64,000 bases of DNA from Pollenia angustigena (Eukaryota; Arthropoda; Insecta; Diptera; Polleniidae), in NCBI GenBank assembly GCA_930367215.1, contig OV884060.1, forward strand, positions 174,789,253 to 174,853,252. The letters run 5' to 3'. The position numbers were made by a program, and so were the translations under genes. The notes under the pieces are model-generated. The model did no database searches. It had not been told where the DNA came from and saw only the letters and a program-made list of their open reading frames with translations. This document shows positions 23,840 through 37,054 of the stretch, piece by piece. How positions within the stretch are numbered: the first letter of the stretch is position 1; every line of letters starts with the position of its first letter.

Positions 23840-26376
23840 TCAAGAGAATTTCACTCTAAGTCAAATTTTCAAAAATGTATAAACATTTTCACAAATACAA
23901 TTTGGATAAAGTGCTTATAGGTTATTGTAGCCCTGTCCATAGTCTTCATTTTCCATTAGGTTTGATTCCCTGTGAGCGAAGGGTTTGGACACAGTGGCCA
24001 TATCCCTCACACAGCACTTTCAAGAGAATTTCACTCTAAGTTAAATTTTCAAAAATGTATACAAATTTTCACAAATACAATTTGGATAAAGTGCTTATAG
24101 GTTATTGTAGCCCTGTCCATAGTCTTCATTTTCTATTAGGTGTGATTCCCTGCGATCGAAGGGTTTGGACACAGTGGCCATATCCCTCACACAGCACTTT
24201 CAAGAGAATTTCACTCTAAGTCAAATTTTCAAAAATGTATAAACATTTTCACAAATGCAATTTGGATAAAGTGCTTATAGGTTATTGTAGCCCTGTCCAT
24301 AGTCTTCGTTTTCTATTAGGTGTGATTCCCTGCGATCGAAGGGTTTGGACACAGTGGCCATATCCCTCACACAGCACTTTCAAGAGAATTTCACTCTAAG
24401 TCAAATTTTCAAAAATGTATAAAAATTTTCACAAATACAATTTGGATAAAGTGCTTATAGGTAATTGTAGCCCTGTCCATAGTCTTTATTTTCTATTAGG
24501 TGTGATTCCCTGCGATCGAAGGGTTTGGACACAGTGGCCATATCCCTCACACAGCACTTTCAAGAGAATTTCACTCTAGGTCAAATTTTCAAAAATGTAT
24601 AAAAATTTTCACAAATACAATTTGGATAAAGTGCTTATAGGTTATTGTAGCCCTGTCCATAGTCTTCATTTTCCATTAGGTTTGATTCCCTGCGATCGAA
24701 GGGTTTGGACACAGTGGCCATATCCCTCACACAGCACTTTCAAGAGAATTTCACTCTAAGTCAAATTTTCAAAAATGTATAAACATTTTCACAAATACAA
24801 TTTGGATAAAGTGCTTATAGGTTATTGTAGCCCTGTCCATAGTCCTCATTTTCTATTAGATGTGATTCCCTGCGATGGAAGGGTTTGGACACAGTGGCCA
24901 TATCCCTCACACAGCACTTTCAAGAGAATTTCACTCTAAGTCAAATTTTTAAAAATGTATAAAAATGTTCACAAATACAATTTGGATAAAGTGCTTATAG
25001 GTTATTGTAGCCCTGTCCATAGTCTTCATTTTCTATTAGGTGTGATTCCCTGCGATCGAAGGGTTTGGACACAGTGGCCATATCCCTACCACAGAACTTT
25101 CAAGAGAATTTCACTCTAAGTCAAATTTTCAAAAATGTATAAAAATTTTCACAAATACAATTTGGATAAAGTGCTTATAGGTTATTGTAGCTTATAGGTT
25201 TTTGTAGCCCTGTCCATAGTCTTCATTTTCCATTAGGTTTGATTCCCTGCGATCGAAGGGTTTGGACACAGTGGCCATATCCCTCACACAGCACTTTCAA
25301 GAGAATTTCACTCTAAGTCAAATTTTCAAAAATGTATAAACATTTTCACAAATACAATTTGGATAAAGTGCTTATAGGTTATTGTAGCCCTGTCCATAGT
25401 CTTCGTTTTCTATTAGGTGTGATTCCCTGCGATCGAAGGGTTTGGACACAGTGGCCATATCCCTCACACAGCACTTTCAAGAGAATTTCACTCTAAGTCA
25501 AATTTTCAAAAATGTATAAAAATTTTCACAAATACAATTTGGATAAAGTGCTTATAGGTTATTGTAGCCCTGTCCATAGTCTTCATTTTCTATTAGGTGT
25601 GATTCCCTGCGATCGAAGGGTTTGGACACAGTGGCCATATCCCTCACACAGCACTTTCAAGAGAATTTCACTCTAAGTCAAATTTTCAAAAATGTATAAA
25701 AATTTTCACAAATACAATTTGGATAAAGTGCTTATAGGTTATTGTAGCCCTGTCCATAGTCTTCATTTTCTATTAGGTGTGATTCCCTGCGATCGAAGGG
25801 TTTGGACACAGTGGCCATATCCCTCACACAGCACTTTCAAGAGAATTTCACTCTAAGTCAAATTTTCAAAAATGTATAAACATTTTCACAAATACAATTT
25901 GGATAAAGTGCTTATAGGTTATTGTAGCCCTGTCCATAGTCTTCATTTTCTATTAGGTGTGATTCCCTGCGATCGAAGGGTTTGGACACAGTGGCCATAT
26001 CCCTCACACAGCACTTTCAAGAGAATTTCACTCTAAGTCAAATTTTCAAAAATGTATAAAAATTTTCACAAATACAATTTGGATAAAGTGCTTATAGGTT
26101 ATTGTAGCCCTGTCCATAGTCTTCATTTTCCATTAGGTTTGATTCCCTGCGATCGAAGGGTTTGGACACAGTGGCCATATCCCTCACACAGCACTTTCAA
26201 GAGAATTTCACTCTAAGTCAAATTTTCAAAAATGTATAAACATTTTCACAAATACAATTTGGATAAAGTGCTTATAGGTTATTGTAGCCCTGTCCATAGT
26301 CTTCGTTTTCTATTAGGTGTGATTCCCTGCGATCGAAGGGTTTGGACACAGTGGCCATATCCCTCACACAGCACTT
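23840..26376 (+). repeat. 14-monomer derivative HOR (2537 bp)
   Basis: Relative to the preceding copy the constant offset is 2537, that is 14 monomers with one expansion. The two adjacent expanded monomers and their neighbours have been skipped, and the block opens at the monomer leading to CCTGTGAGCG (mark at 23971). It then follows the same order through ACAAATGCAA, AGGTAATTG, CTCTAGGTC, TTAGATGTG and the expanded GGTTTTTGTAG copy (25100). Private changes include GTCTTTATTTTC near 24483 and AAAATGTTCAC near 24965, and the CTACCACAGAAC state appears at 25085, unlike copies 1 and 2. Confidence 0.88.
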
Positions 26377-27096
26377 TCAAGAGAATTTCACTCTAAGTCA
26401 AATTTTCAAAAATGTATAAAAATTTTCACAAATACAATTTGGATAAAGTGCTTTTAGGTTATTGTAGCCCTGTCCATAGTCTTCATTTTCTATTAGGTGT
26501 GATTCCCTGCGATGGAAGGGTTTGGACACAGTGGCCATATCCCTCACACAGCACTTTCAAGAGAATTTCACTCTAAGTCAAATTTTCAAAAATGTATAAA
26601 CATTTTCACAAATACAATTTGGATAAAGTGCTTATAGGTTATTGTAGCCCTGTCCATAGTCTTCATTTTCCATTAGGTTTGATTCCCTGCGATCGAAGGG
26701 TTTGGACACAGTGGCCATATCCCTCACACAGCACTTTCAAGAGAATTTCACTCTAAGTCAAATTTTCAAAAATGTATAAACATTTTCACAAATACAATTT
26801 GGATAAAGTGCTTATAGGTTATTGTAGCCCTGTCCATAGTCTTCGTTTTCTATTAGGTGTGATTCCCTGCGATCGAAGGGTTTGGACACAGTGGCCATAT
26901 CCCTCACACAGCACTTTCAAGAGAATTTCACTCTAAGTCAAATTTTCAAAAATGTATAAAAATTTTCACAAATACAATTTGGATAAAGTGCTTTTAGGTT
27001 ATTGTAGCCCTGTCCATAGTCTTCATTTTCTATTAGGTGTGATTCCCTGCGATGGAAGGGTTTGGACACAGTGGCCATATCCCTCACACAGCACTT
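26197..27096 (+). repeat. Local 540-bp (3-monomer) duplication
   Basis: The pair of monomers at 26197-26556, with GTCTTCGTTTTC followed by CTTTTAGGTTATTG and GATGGAAGG, recurs at 26737-27096 at an offset of exactly 540. Both pairs are followed by different monomers (CCATTAGGTTTGATT class after the first, TTTTTAAAAATG after the second). This is a short recent duplication at the right end of the 15-mer derivative. Confidence 0.85.
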
Positions 27097-27276
27097 TCAA
27101 GAGAATTTCACTCTAAGTCAAATTTTTAAAAATGTATAAAAATTTTCACAAATACAATTTGGATAAAGTGCTTATAGGTTATTGTAGCCCTGTCCATAGT
27201 CTTCATTTTCTATTAGGTGTGATTCCCTGCGATCGAAGGGTTTGGACACAGTGGCCATATCCCTACCACAGAACTT

Positions 27277-29667
27277 TCAAGAGAATTTCACTCTAAGTCA
27301 AATTTTCAAAAATTTATAAAAATTTTCACAAATACAATTTGGATAAAATGCTTATAGGTTATTGTAGCTTATAGGTTTTTGTAGCCCTGTCCATAGTCTT
27401 CATTTTCCATTAGGTTTGATTCCCTGCGATCGAAGGGCTTGGACACAGTGGCCATATCCCTCACACAGCACTTTCAAGAGAATTTCACTCTAAGTCAAAT
27501 TTTCAAAAATGTATAAAAATTTTCACAAATACAATTTGGATAAAGTGCTTATAAGTTATTGTAGCCCTGTCCATAGTCTTCGTTTTCCATTAGGTTTGAT
27601 TCCCTGCGATCGAAGGGTTTGGACACAGTGGCCATATCCCTCACACAACACTTTCAAGAGAATTTCACTCTAAGTCAAATTTTCAAAAATGTATAAAATT
27701 TTTTACAAATACAATTTGGATAAAGTGCTTATAGGCTATTGTAGCCCTGTCCATAGTCTTCATTTTCCATTAGGTTTGATTCCCTGCGATCGAAGGGTTT
27801 AGACACAATGGCCATATCCCTCACACAGCACTTTCAAGAGAATTTCACTCTAAGTCAAATTTTCAAAAATGTATAAAAATTTTCACAAATACAATTTGGA
27901 TAAAGTGCTTATAGGTTATAGTAGCCCTGTCCATAGTCTTCATTTTCCATTAGGTTTGATTCCCTGCGATCGAAGGGTTTAGACACAATGGCCATATCCC
28001 TCACACAGCACTTTCAAGAGAATTTCACTCTAAGTCAAATTTTCAAAAATGTATAAAAAATTTCACAAATACAATTTGGATAAAGTGCTTATAGGTTATT
28101 ATAGCTTATAGGTTATTGTAGCCCTGTCCATAGTCTTCATTTTCCATTAGGTTTGATTCCCTGCGATCGAAGGGCTTGGACACAGTGGCCATATCCCTCA
28201 CACAGCACTTTCAAGAGAATTTCACTCTAAGTCAAATTTTCAAAAATGTATAAAAATTTTCACAAATACAATTTGGATAAAGTGCGTATAAGTTATTGTA
28301 GCCCTGTCCATAGTCTTCATTTTCCATTAGGTTTGATTCCTTGCGATCGAAGGGTTTGGACACAGTGGCCATATCCCTCACACAGCACTTTCAAGAGAAT
28401 TTCACTCTAAGTCAAATTTTCAAAAATGTATAAAATTTTTCACAAATACAATTTGGATAAAGTGCTTATAAGTTATTGTAGCCCTGTCCATAGTCTTCAT
28501 TTTCCATTAGGTTTGATTCCCTGCGATCGAAGGGTTTGGACACAGTAGTCATATCCCTCACACAGCACTTTCAAGAGAATTTCACTCTAAGTCAAATTTT
28601 CAAAAATGTATAAAATTTTTCACAAATACAATTTGGATAAAGTGCTTATAGGTTATTGTAGCCCTGTCCATAGTCTTCATTTTCCATTAGGTTTGATTCC
28701 CTGCGATCGAAGGGTTTAGACACAATGGCCATATCCCTCACACAGCACTTTCAAGAGAATTTCACTCTAAGTCAAATTTTCAAAAATGTATAAAAATTTT
28801 CACAAATACAATTTGGATAAAGTGCTTATAGGTTATTGTAGCTTATAGGTTATTGTTGCCCTGTCCATAGTCTTCATTTTCCATTAGGTTTGATTCCCTG
28901 CGATCGAAGGGTTTGGACACAGTGGCCATATCCCTCACACAGCACTTTCAAGAGAATTTCACTCTAAGTCAAATTTTCAAAAATGTATAAAAATTTTCAC
29001 AAATAAAATTTGGATAAAGAACTTATAGGTTATTGTAGCCCTGTCCATAGTCTTCATTTTCCATTAGGTTTGATTCCCTGCGATCGAAGGGTTTGGACAC
29101 AGTGGCCATATCCCTCACACAGCACTTTCAAGAGAATTTCACTCTAAGTCAAATTTTCAAAAATGTATAAAATTTTTCACAAATACAATTTGGATAAAGT
29201 GCTTATAGGTTATTGTAGCCCTGTCCATAGTCTTCATTTTCCATTAGGTTTGATTCCCTGCGATCGAAGGGTTTGGACACAGTGGCCATATCCCTCACAC
29301 AGCGCTTTCAAGAGAATTTCACTCTAAAACAAATTTTCAAAAATGTGTAAAAATTTTCAAAAATACAATTTGGATAAAGTGCTTATAGGTTATTGTAGCC
29401 CTGTCCATAGTCTTCATTTTCCATTAGGTTTGATTCCCTGCGATCGAAGGGTTTGGACACAGTGGCCATATCCCTCACACAGCACTTTCAAGAGAATTTC
29501 ACTCTAAGTCAAATTTTCAAAAATGTATAAAAATTTTCACAAATACAATTTGGATAAAGTGCTTATAGGTTATTGTAGCCCTGTCCATAGTCTTCATTTT
29601 CTATTAGGTGTGATTCCCTGCGATCGAAGGGTTTGGACACAGTGGCCATATCCCTACCACAGAACTT
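27277..29667 (+). repeat. 13-monomer HOR (2391 bp), copy 1
   Basis: Thirteen monomers, three expanded (27277, 28014, 28751), total 2391 bp. Marks in order are AATTTATAAAAA with AAAATGCTTATAGG, GGTTTTTGTAG, GTCTTCGTTTTCC, TTTTTTACAAATAC with AGGCTATTG, GGTTATAGTAGCC, AAAAAATTTCAC, an expanded copy with ATTATAGCTTATAGG, and GTGCGTATAAG. A private ACAGTAGTCATATCC mark is near 28545. The right part (28391-29307) is the block shared with the left edge of the window. Confidence 0.92.
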
Positions 29668-30961
29668 TCAAGAGAATTTCACTCTAAGTCAAATTTTCAA
29701 AAATTTATAAAAATTTTCACAAATACAATTTGGATAAAATGCTTATAGGTTATTGTAGCTTATAGGTTTTTGTAGCCCTGTCCATAGTCTTCATTTTCCA
29801 TTAGGTTTGATTCCCTGCGATCGAAGGGCTTGGACACAGTGGCCATATCCCTCACACAGCACTTTCAAGAGAATTTCACTCTAAGTCAAATTTTCAAAAA
29901 TGTATAAAAATTTTCACAAATATAATTTGGATAAAGTGCTTATAAGTTATTGTAGCCCTGTCCATAGTCTTCGTTTTCCATTAGGTTTGATTCCCTGCGA
30001 TCGAAGGGTTTGGACACAGTGGCCATATCCCTCACACAACACTTTCAAGAGAATTTCACTCTAAGTCAAATTTTCAAAAATGTATAAAATTTTTTACAAA
30101 TACAATTTGGATAAAGTGCTTATAGGCTATTGTAGCCCTGTCCATAGTCTTCATTTTCCATTAGGTTTGATTCCCTGCGATCGAAGGGTTTAGACACAAT
30201 GGCCATATCCCTCACACAGCACTTTCAAGAGAATTTCACTCTAAGTCAAATTTTCAAAAATGTATAAAAATTTTCACAAATACAATTTGGATAAAGTGCT
30301 TATAGGTTATAGTAGCCCTGTCCATAGTCTTCATTTTCCATTAGGTTTGATTCCCTGCGATCGAAGGGTTTAGACACAATGGCCATATCCCTCACACAGC
30401 ACTTTCAAGAGAATTTCACTCTAAGTCAAATTTTCAAAAATGTATAAAAAATTTCACAAATACAATTTGGATAAAGTGCTTATAGGTTATTATAGCTTAT
30501 AGGTTATTGTAGCCCTGTCCATAGTCTTCATTTTCCATTAGGTTTGATTCCCTGCGATCGAAGGGCTTGGACACAGTGGCCATATCCCTCACACAGCACT
30601 TTCAAGAGAATTTCACTCTAAGTCAAATTTTCAAAAATGTATAAAAATTTTCACAAATACAATTTGGATAAAGTGCGTATAAGTTATTGTAGCCCTGTCC
30701 ATAGTCTTCATTTTCCATTAGGTTTGATTCCTTGCGATCGAAGGGTTTGGACACAGTGGCCATATCCCTCACACAGCACTTTCAAGAGAATTTCACTCTA
30801 AGTCAAATTTTCAAAAATGTATAAAATTTTTCACAAATACAATTTGGATAAAGTGCTTATAAGTTATTGTAGCCCTGTCCATAGTCTTCATTTTCCATTA
30901 GGTTTGATTCCCTGCGATCGAAGGGTTTGGACACAGTGGCCATATCCCTCACACAGCACTT
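29668..30961 (+). repeat. 13-monomer HOR, truncated copy 2
   Basis: Seven monomers repeat copy 1 at an offset of 2391, including expanded copies at 29668 and 30405 and the rare AGGCTATTG, GGTTATAGTAGCC and GTGCGTATAAG marks. The match ends between about 30945 and 30983. Copy 1 then has GTAGTCATATCC and AAGTCAAA, while this copy has GTGGCCATATCC and then AAGTTAAA, entering a block of different origin. Confidence 0.9.
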
Positions 30962-33892
30962 TCAAGAGAATTTCACTCTAAGTTAAATTTTCAAAAATGT
31001 ATAAAAATTTTCACAAATACAATTTGGATAAAGTGCTTATAGGTTATTGTAGCCCTGTCCATAGTCTTCATTTTCTATTAGGTGTGATTCCCTGCGATCG
31101 AAGGGTTTGGACACAGTGGCCATATCCCTACCACAGAACTTTCAAGAGAATTTCACTCAAAGTCAAATTTTCAAAAATGTATAAAAATTTTCACAAATAC
31201 AATTTGGATAAAGTGCTTGTAGGTTATTGAAGCTTATAGGTTATTGTAGCCCTGTCCATAGTCTTCATTTTCCATTAGGTTTGATTCCCTGCGATCGAAG
31301 GGTTTGGACACAGTGGCCATATCCCTCACACAGCACTTTCAAGAGAATTTCACTCTAAGTCAAATTTTCAAAAATGTATAAAAATTTTCACAAATACAGT
31401 TTAGATAAAGTGCTTATAGGTTATTGTAGCCCTGTCCATAGTCTTCATTTTCCATTACGTTTGGTTCCCTGCGATCGAAGGGCTTGGACACAGTGGCCAT
31501 ATCCCTCACACAGCACTTTCAAGAGAATTTCACTCTAAGTCAAATTTTCAAAAATGTATAAACATTTTCACAAATACAATTTGGATAAAGTCCTTATAGG
31601 TTATTGTAGCCCTGTCCATAGTCTTCATTTTCCATTAGGTTTGATTCCCTGCGAGCGAAGGGTTTGGACACAGTGGCCATATCCCTCACACAGCACTTTC
31701 AAGAGAATTTCACTCTAAGTCAAATTTTCAAAAATGTATAAACATTTTCACAAATACAATTTGGATAAAGTCCTTATAGGTTATTGTAGCCCTGTCCATA
31801 GTCTTCATTTTCTATTAGGTGTGATTCCCTGCGATCGAAGGGTATGGACACAGTGGCCATATCCCTCACACAGCACTTTCAAGAGAATTTCACTCTAAGT
31901 CAAATTTTCAAAAATGTATAAAAATTTTCACAAATACAATTTGGATAAAGTGCTTATAGGTTCTTGTAGCCCTGTCCATAGTCTTCATTTTCCATTAGGT
32001 TTGATTCCCTGCGATCGAAGGGTTTGTACACAGTGGCCATATCCCTCACACAGCACTTTCAAGAGAATTTCACTCTAAGTCAAATTTTCAAAAATGTATA
32101 AACATTTTCACAAATACAATTTGGATAAAGTGCTTATAGGTTATTGTAGCCCTGTCCATAGTCTTCATTTTCCATTAGGTTTGATTCCCTGCGATCGAAG
32201 GGTTTGGACACAGTGGCCATATCCCTCACACAGCACTTTCAAGAGAATTTCACTCTAAGTCAAATTTTCAAAAATGTATAAACATTTTCACAAATACAAT
32301 TTGGATAAAGTGCTTATAGGTTATTGTAGCCCTGTCCATAGTCTTCGTTTTCTATTAGGTGTGATTCCCTGCGATCGAAGGGTTTGGACACAGTGGCCAT
32401 ATCCCTCACACAGCACTTTCAAGAGAATTTCACTCTAAGTCAAATTTTCAAAAATGTATAAAAATTTTCACAAATACAATTTGGATAAAGTGCTTATAGG
32501 TTATTGTAGCCCTGTCCATAGTCTTCATTTTCTATTAGGTGTGATTCCCTGCGATCGAAGGGTTTGGACACAGTGGCCATATCCCTCACACAGCACTTTC
32601 AAGAGAATTTCACTCTAAGTCAAATTTTCAAAAATGTATAAAAATTTTCACAAATACAATTTGGATAAAGTGCTTATAGGTTATTGTAGCCCTGTCCATA
32701 GTCTTCATTTTCCATTAGGTTTGGTTCCCTGCGATCGAAGGGTTTGGACACAGTGGCCATATCCCTCACACAGCACTTTCAAGAGAATTTCACTCTAAGT
32801 CAAATTTTCAAAAATGTATAAACATTTTCACAAATACAATTTGGATAAAGTGCTTATAGGTTATTGTAGCCCTGTCCATAGTCTTCATTTTCTATTAGGT
32901 GTGATTCCCTGCGATGGAAGGGTTTGGACACAGTGGCCATATCCCTCACACAGCACTTTCAAGAGAATTTCACTCTAAGTCAAATTTTTAAAAATATATA
33001 AAAATTTTCACAAATACAATTTGGATAAAGTGCTTATAGGTTATTGTAGCCCTGTCCATAGTCTTCATTTTCTATTAGGTGTGATTCCCTGCGATCGAAG
33101 GGTTTTGACACAGTGGCCATATCCCTACCACAGAACTTTCAAGAGAATTTCACTCTAAGTCAAATTTTCAAAAATGTATAAAAATTTTCACAAATACAAT
33201 TTGGATAAAGTGCTTATAGGTTATTGTAGCTTATAGGTTTTTGTAGCCCTGTCCATAGTCTTCATTTTCCATTAGGTTTGATTCCCTGCGATCGAAGGGT
33301 TTGGACACAGTGGCCATATCTCTCACACAGCACTTTCAAGAGAATTTCACTCTAAGTCAAATTTTCAAAAATGTATAAAAATTTTCACAAATACAGTTTG
33401 GATAAAGTGCTTATAGGTTATTGTAGCCCTGTCCATAGTCTTCATTTTCCATTAGGTTTGGTTCCCGGCGATCGAAGGGTTTGGACACAGTGGCCATATC
33501 CCTCACACAGCACTTTCAAGAGAATTTCACTCTAAGTCAAACTTTCAAAAATGTATAAACATTTTCACAAATACAATTTGGATAAAGTGCTTATAGGTTA
33601 TTGTAGCCCTGTCCATAGTCTTCATTTTCCATTTGATTTGATTCCCTGCGATCGAAGGGTTTGGACACAGTGGCCATATCCCTCACACAGCACTTTCAAG
33701 AGAATTTCACTCTAAGTTAAATTTTCAAAAATGTATAAAAATGTTCACAAATACAATTTGGATAAAGTGCTTATCGGTTATTGTAGCTTATAGGTTATTG
33801 TAGCCCTGTCCATAGTCTTCATTTTCCATTAGGTTTGATTCCCTGCGATCGAAGGGTTTGGACACAGTGGCCATATCCCTCACACAGCACTT
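30962..33892 (+). repeat. Long-range duplicated block, left copy
   Basis: Sixteen monomers, including expanded ones at 31142, 33139 and 33696, match 50468-53398 at a constant offset of 19,506. Shared rare states are CACTCAAAGTC (near 31154), CAGTTTAGATAAAG, TTACGTTTGG, AAGTCCTTATAGG, GTTTGTACACAG, AAAAATATATAAAAA, GGTTTTGACAC, GTTCCCGGCGATCG, AAACTTTCAAAAATG and CCATTTGATTTG. The monomer at 31699-31878 differs from its counterpart and looks locally converted from its left neighbour. Confidence 0.92.
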
Positions 33893-36317
33893 TCAAGAGA
33901 ATTTCACTCTAAGTCAAATTTTTAAAAATGTATAAAAATTTTCACAAATACAATTTGGATAAAGTGCTTATAGGTTATTGTAGCCCTGTCCATAGTCTTC
34001 ATTTTCCATTAGGCTTGGTTCCCTGCGATCGAAGGGTTTGGACACAGTGGCCATATCCCTCACACAGCACTTTCAAGAGAATTTCACTCTAAGTCAAATT
34101 TTCAAAAATGTATAAACATTTTCACAAATACAATTTGGATAAAGTGCTTATAGGTTATTGTAGCCCTGTCCATAGTCTTTATTTTCTATTAGGTGTGATT
34201 CCCTGCGATCGAAGGGTTTGGACACAGTGGCCATATCCCTCACACAGCACTTTCAAGAGAATTTCACTCTAAGTCAAATTTTCAAAAATGTATAAAAATT
34301 TTCACAAATACAATTTGGATAAAGTGCTTATAGGTTATTGTAGCTTATAGGTTTTTGTAGCCCTGTCCATAGTCTTCATTTTCCATTAGGTTTGATTCCC
34401 TGCGATCGAAGGGTTTGGACACAGTGGCCATATCTCTCACACAGCACTTTCAAGAGAATTTCACTCTAAGTCAAATTTTCAAAAATGTATAAAAATTTTC
34501 ACAAATACAGTTTGGATAAAGTGCTTATAGGTTATTGTAGCCCTGTCCATAGTCTTCATTTTCCATTAGGTTTGGTTCCCTGCGATCGAAGGGTTTGGAC
34601 ACAGTGGCCATATCCCTCACACAGCACTTTCAAGAGAATTTCACTCTAAGTCAAATTTTCAAAAATGTATAAACATTTTCACAAATACAATTTGGATAAA
34701 GTGCTTATAGGTTATTGTAGCCCTGTCCATAGTCTTCATTTTCCATTAGGTTTGATTCCCTGCGATCGAAGGGTTTGGACACAGTGGCCATATCCCTCAC
34801 ACAGCACTTTCAAGAGAATTTCACTCTAAGTTAAATTTTCAAAAATGTATAAAAATTTTCACAAATACAATTTGGATAAAGTGCTTATCGGTTATTGTAG
34901 CTTTTAGGTTATTGTAGTCCTGTCCATAGTCTTCATTTTCCATTAGGTTTGATTCCCTGCGATCGAAGGGTTTGGACATAGTGGCCATATCCCTCACACA
35001 GCACTTTCAAGAGAATTTCACTCTAAGTCAAATTTTTAAAAATGTATAAAAATTTTCACAAATACAATTTGGATAAAGTGCTTATAGGTTATTGTAGCCC
35101 TGTCCATAGTCTTCATTTTCCATTAGGTTTGGTTCCCTGCGATCGAAGGGTTTGGACACAGTGGCCATATCCCTCACACAGCACTTTCAAGAGAATTTCA
35201 CTCTAAGTCAAATTTTCAAAAATGTATAAACATTTTCACAAATACAATTTGGATAAAGTGCTTAAAGGTTATTGTAGCCCTGTCCATAGTCTTCATTTTC
35301 TATTAGGTGTGATTCCCTGCGATGGAAGGGTTTGGACACAGTGGCCATATCCCTCACACAGCACTTTCAAGAGAATTTCACTCTAAGTTAAATTTTCAAA
35401 AATGTATAAAAATTTTCACAAATACAATTTGGATAAAGTGCTTATCGGTTATTGTAGCTTATAGGTTATTGTAGCCCTGTCCATAGTCTTTATTTTCCAT
35501 TAGGTTTGATTCCCTGCGATCGAAGGGTTTGGACACAGTGGCCATATCCCTCACACAGAACTTTCAAGAGAATTTCACTCTAAGTCAAATTTTCAAAAAT
35601 GTATAAAAATTTTCACAAATACAGTTTGGATAAAGTGCTTATAGGTTATTGTAGCCCTGTCCATAGTCTTCATTTTGCATTAGGTTTGGTTCCCTGCGAT
35701 CGAAGGGTTTGGACACAGTGGCCATATCCCTCACACAGCACTTTCAAGAGAATTTCACTCTAAGTTAAATTTTCAAAAATGTATAAAAATTTTCACAAAT
35801 ACAATTTGGATAAAGTGCTTATCGGTTATTGTAGCTTATAGGTTATTGTAGCCCTGTCCATAGTCTTCATTTTCCATTAGGTTTGATTCCCTGCGATCGA
35901 AGGGTTTGGACACAGTGGCCATATCCCTCACACAGCACTTTCAAGAGAATTTCACTCTAAGTCAAATTTTTAAAAATGTATAAAAATTTTCACAAATACA
36001 ATTTGGATAAAGTGCTTATAGGTTATTGTAGCCCTGTCCATAGTCTTCATTTTCTATTAGGTGTGATTCCCTGCGATCGAAGGGTTTGGACACAATGGCC
36101 ATATCCCTACCACAGAACTTTCAAGAGAATTTCACTCTAAGTCAAATTTTCAAAAATGTATAAAAATTTTCACAAATACAATTTGGATAAAGTGCTTATA
36201 GGTTATTGTAGCTTATAGGTTTTTGTAGCCCTGTCCATAGTCTTCATTTTCCATTAGGTTTGATTCCCTGCGATCGAAGGGTTTGGACACAGTGGCCATA
36301 TCTCTCACACAGCACTT
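33336..36317 (+). repeat. Irregular pentamer-related block
   Basis: Expanded monomers are dense (33696, 34253, 34810, 35367, 35744, 36121). The TATCGG subtype of the expansion first appears here, in the monomer starting at 33696, preceded each time by an AAGTTAAATTTTC monomer start. Successive GCTTATAGGTTTTTG copies are 1114 bp (33229 to 34343) and 1868 bp apart (34343 to 36211). These equal 934 plus one monomer and twice 934, so the block belongs to the family of the 934-bp pentamer at 57332-59199 but has not settled into a regular period. Confidence 0.8.
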
Positions 36318-37054
36318 TCAAGAGAATTTCACTCTAAGTCAAATTTTCAAAAATGTATAAAAATTTTCACAAATACAGTTTGGATAAAGTGCTTATAGGT
36401 TATTGTAGCCCTGTCCATAGTCTTCATTTTGCATTAGGTTTGGTTCCCTGCGATCGAAGGGTTTGGACACAGTGGCCATGTCCCTCACACAGCACTTTCA
36501 AGAGAATTTCACTCTAAGTCAAATTTTTAAAAATGTATAAAAATTTTCACAAATACAGTTTGGATAAAGTGCTTATAGGTTATTGTAGCCCTGTCCATAG
36601 TCTTCATTTTCCATTAGGTTTTATTCCCTGCGATCGAAGGGTTTGGACACAGTGGCCATATCCCTCACACAGCACTTTCAAGAGAATTTCACTCTAAGTA
36701 AAATTTTCAAAAATGTATAAAAATTTTCACAAATACAATTTGGATAAAGTGCTTATAGGTTATTGTAGCCCTGTCCATAGTCTTCATTTTCCATTAGGTT
36801 TTATTCCCTGCGATCGAAGGGTTTGGACACAGTGGCCATATCCCTCACACAGCACTTTCAAGAGAATTTCACTCTAAGTCAAATTTTCAAAAATGTATAA
36901 AAATTTTCACAAATACAATTTGGATAAAGTGCTTATCGGTTATTGTAGCTTATAGGTTATTGTAGCCCTGTCCATAGTCTTCATTTTCCATTAGGTTTCA
37001 TTCCCTGCGATCGAAGGGTTTGGACACAGTGGCCATATCCCTCACACAGCACTT
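36318..37054 (+). repeat. Block homologous to 59200-59936
   Basis: Four monomers match those 22,882 bases downstream, including GGTTTTATTCCC (36619), AAGTAAAATTTTC (36697), an expanded TATCGG copy (36858) and GGTTTCATTCCC (36995). Differences include GGCCATGTCCC near 36475 and TTTTTAAAAATG in the copy at 36498. Beyond 37055 the two locations diverge. Confidence 0.85.

Noticed and set aside
30997..31230. 77-codon open frame
   Set aside because: It is satellite read-through caused by TAA changing to AAA at the monomer boundary, and it ends in the next expanded copy at the TGA of TATTGAAGC. The identical frame at 50503-50736 exists only because the block is duplicated.
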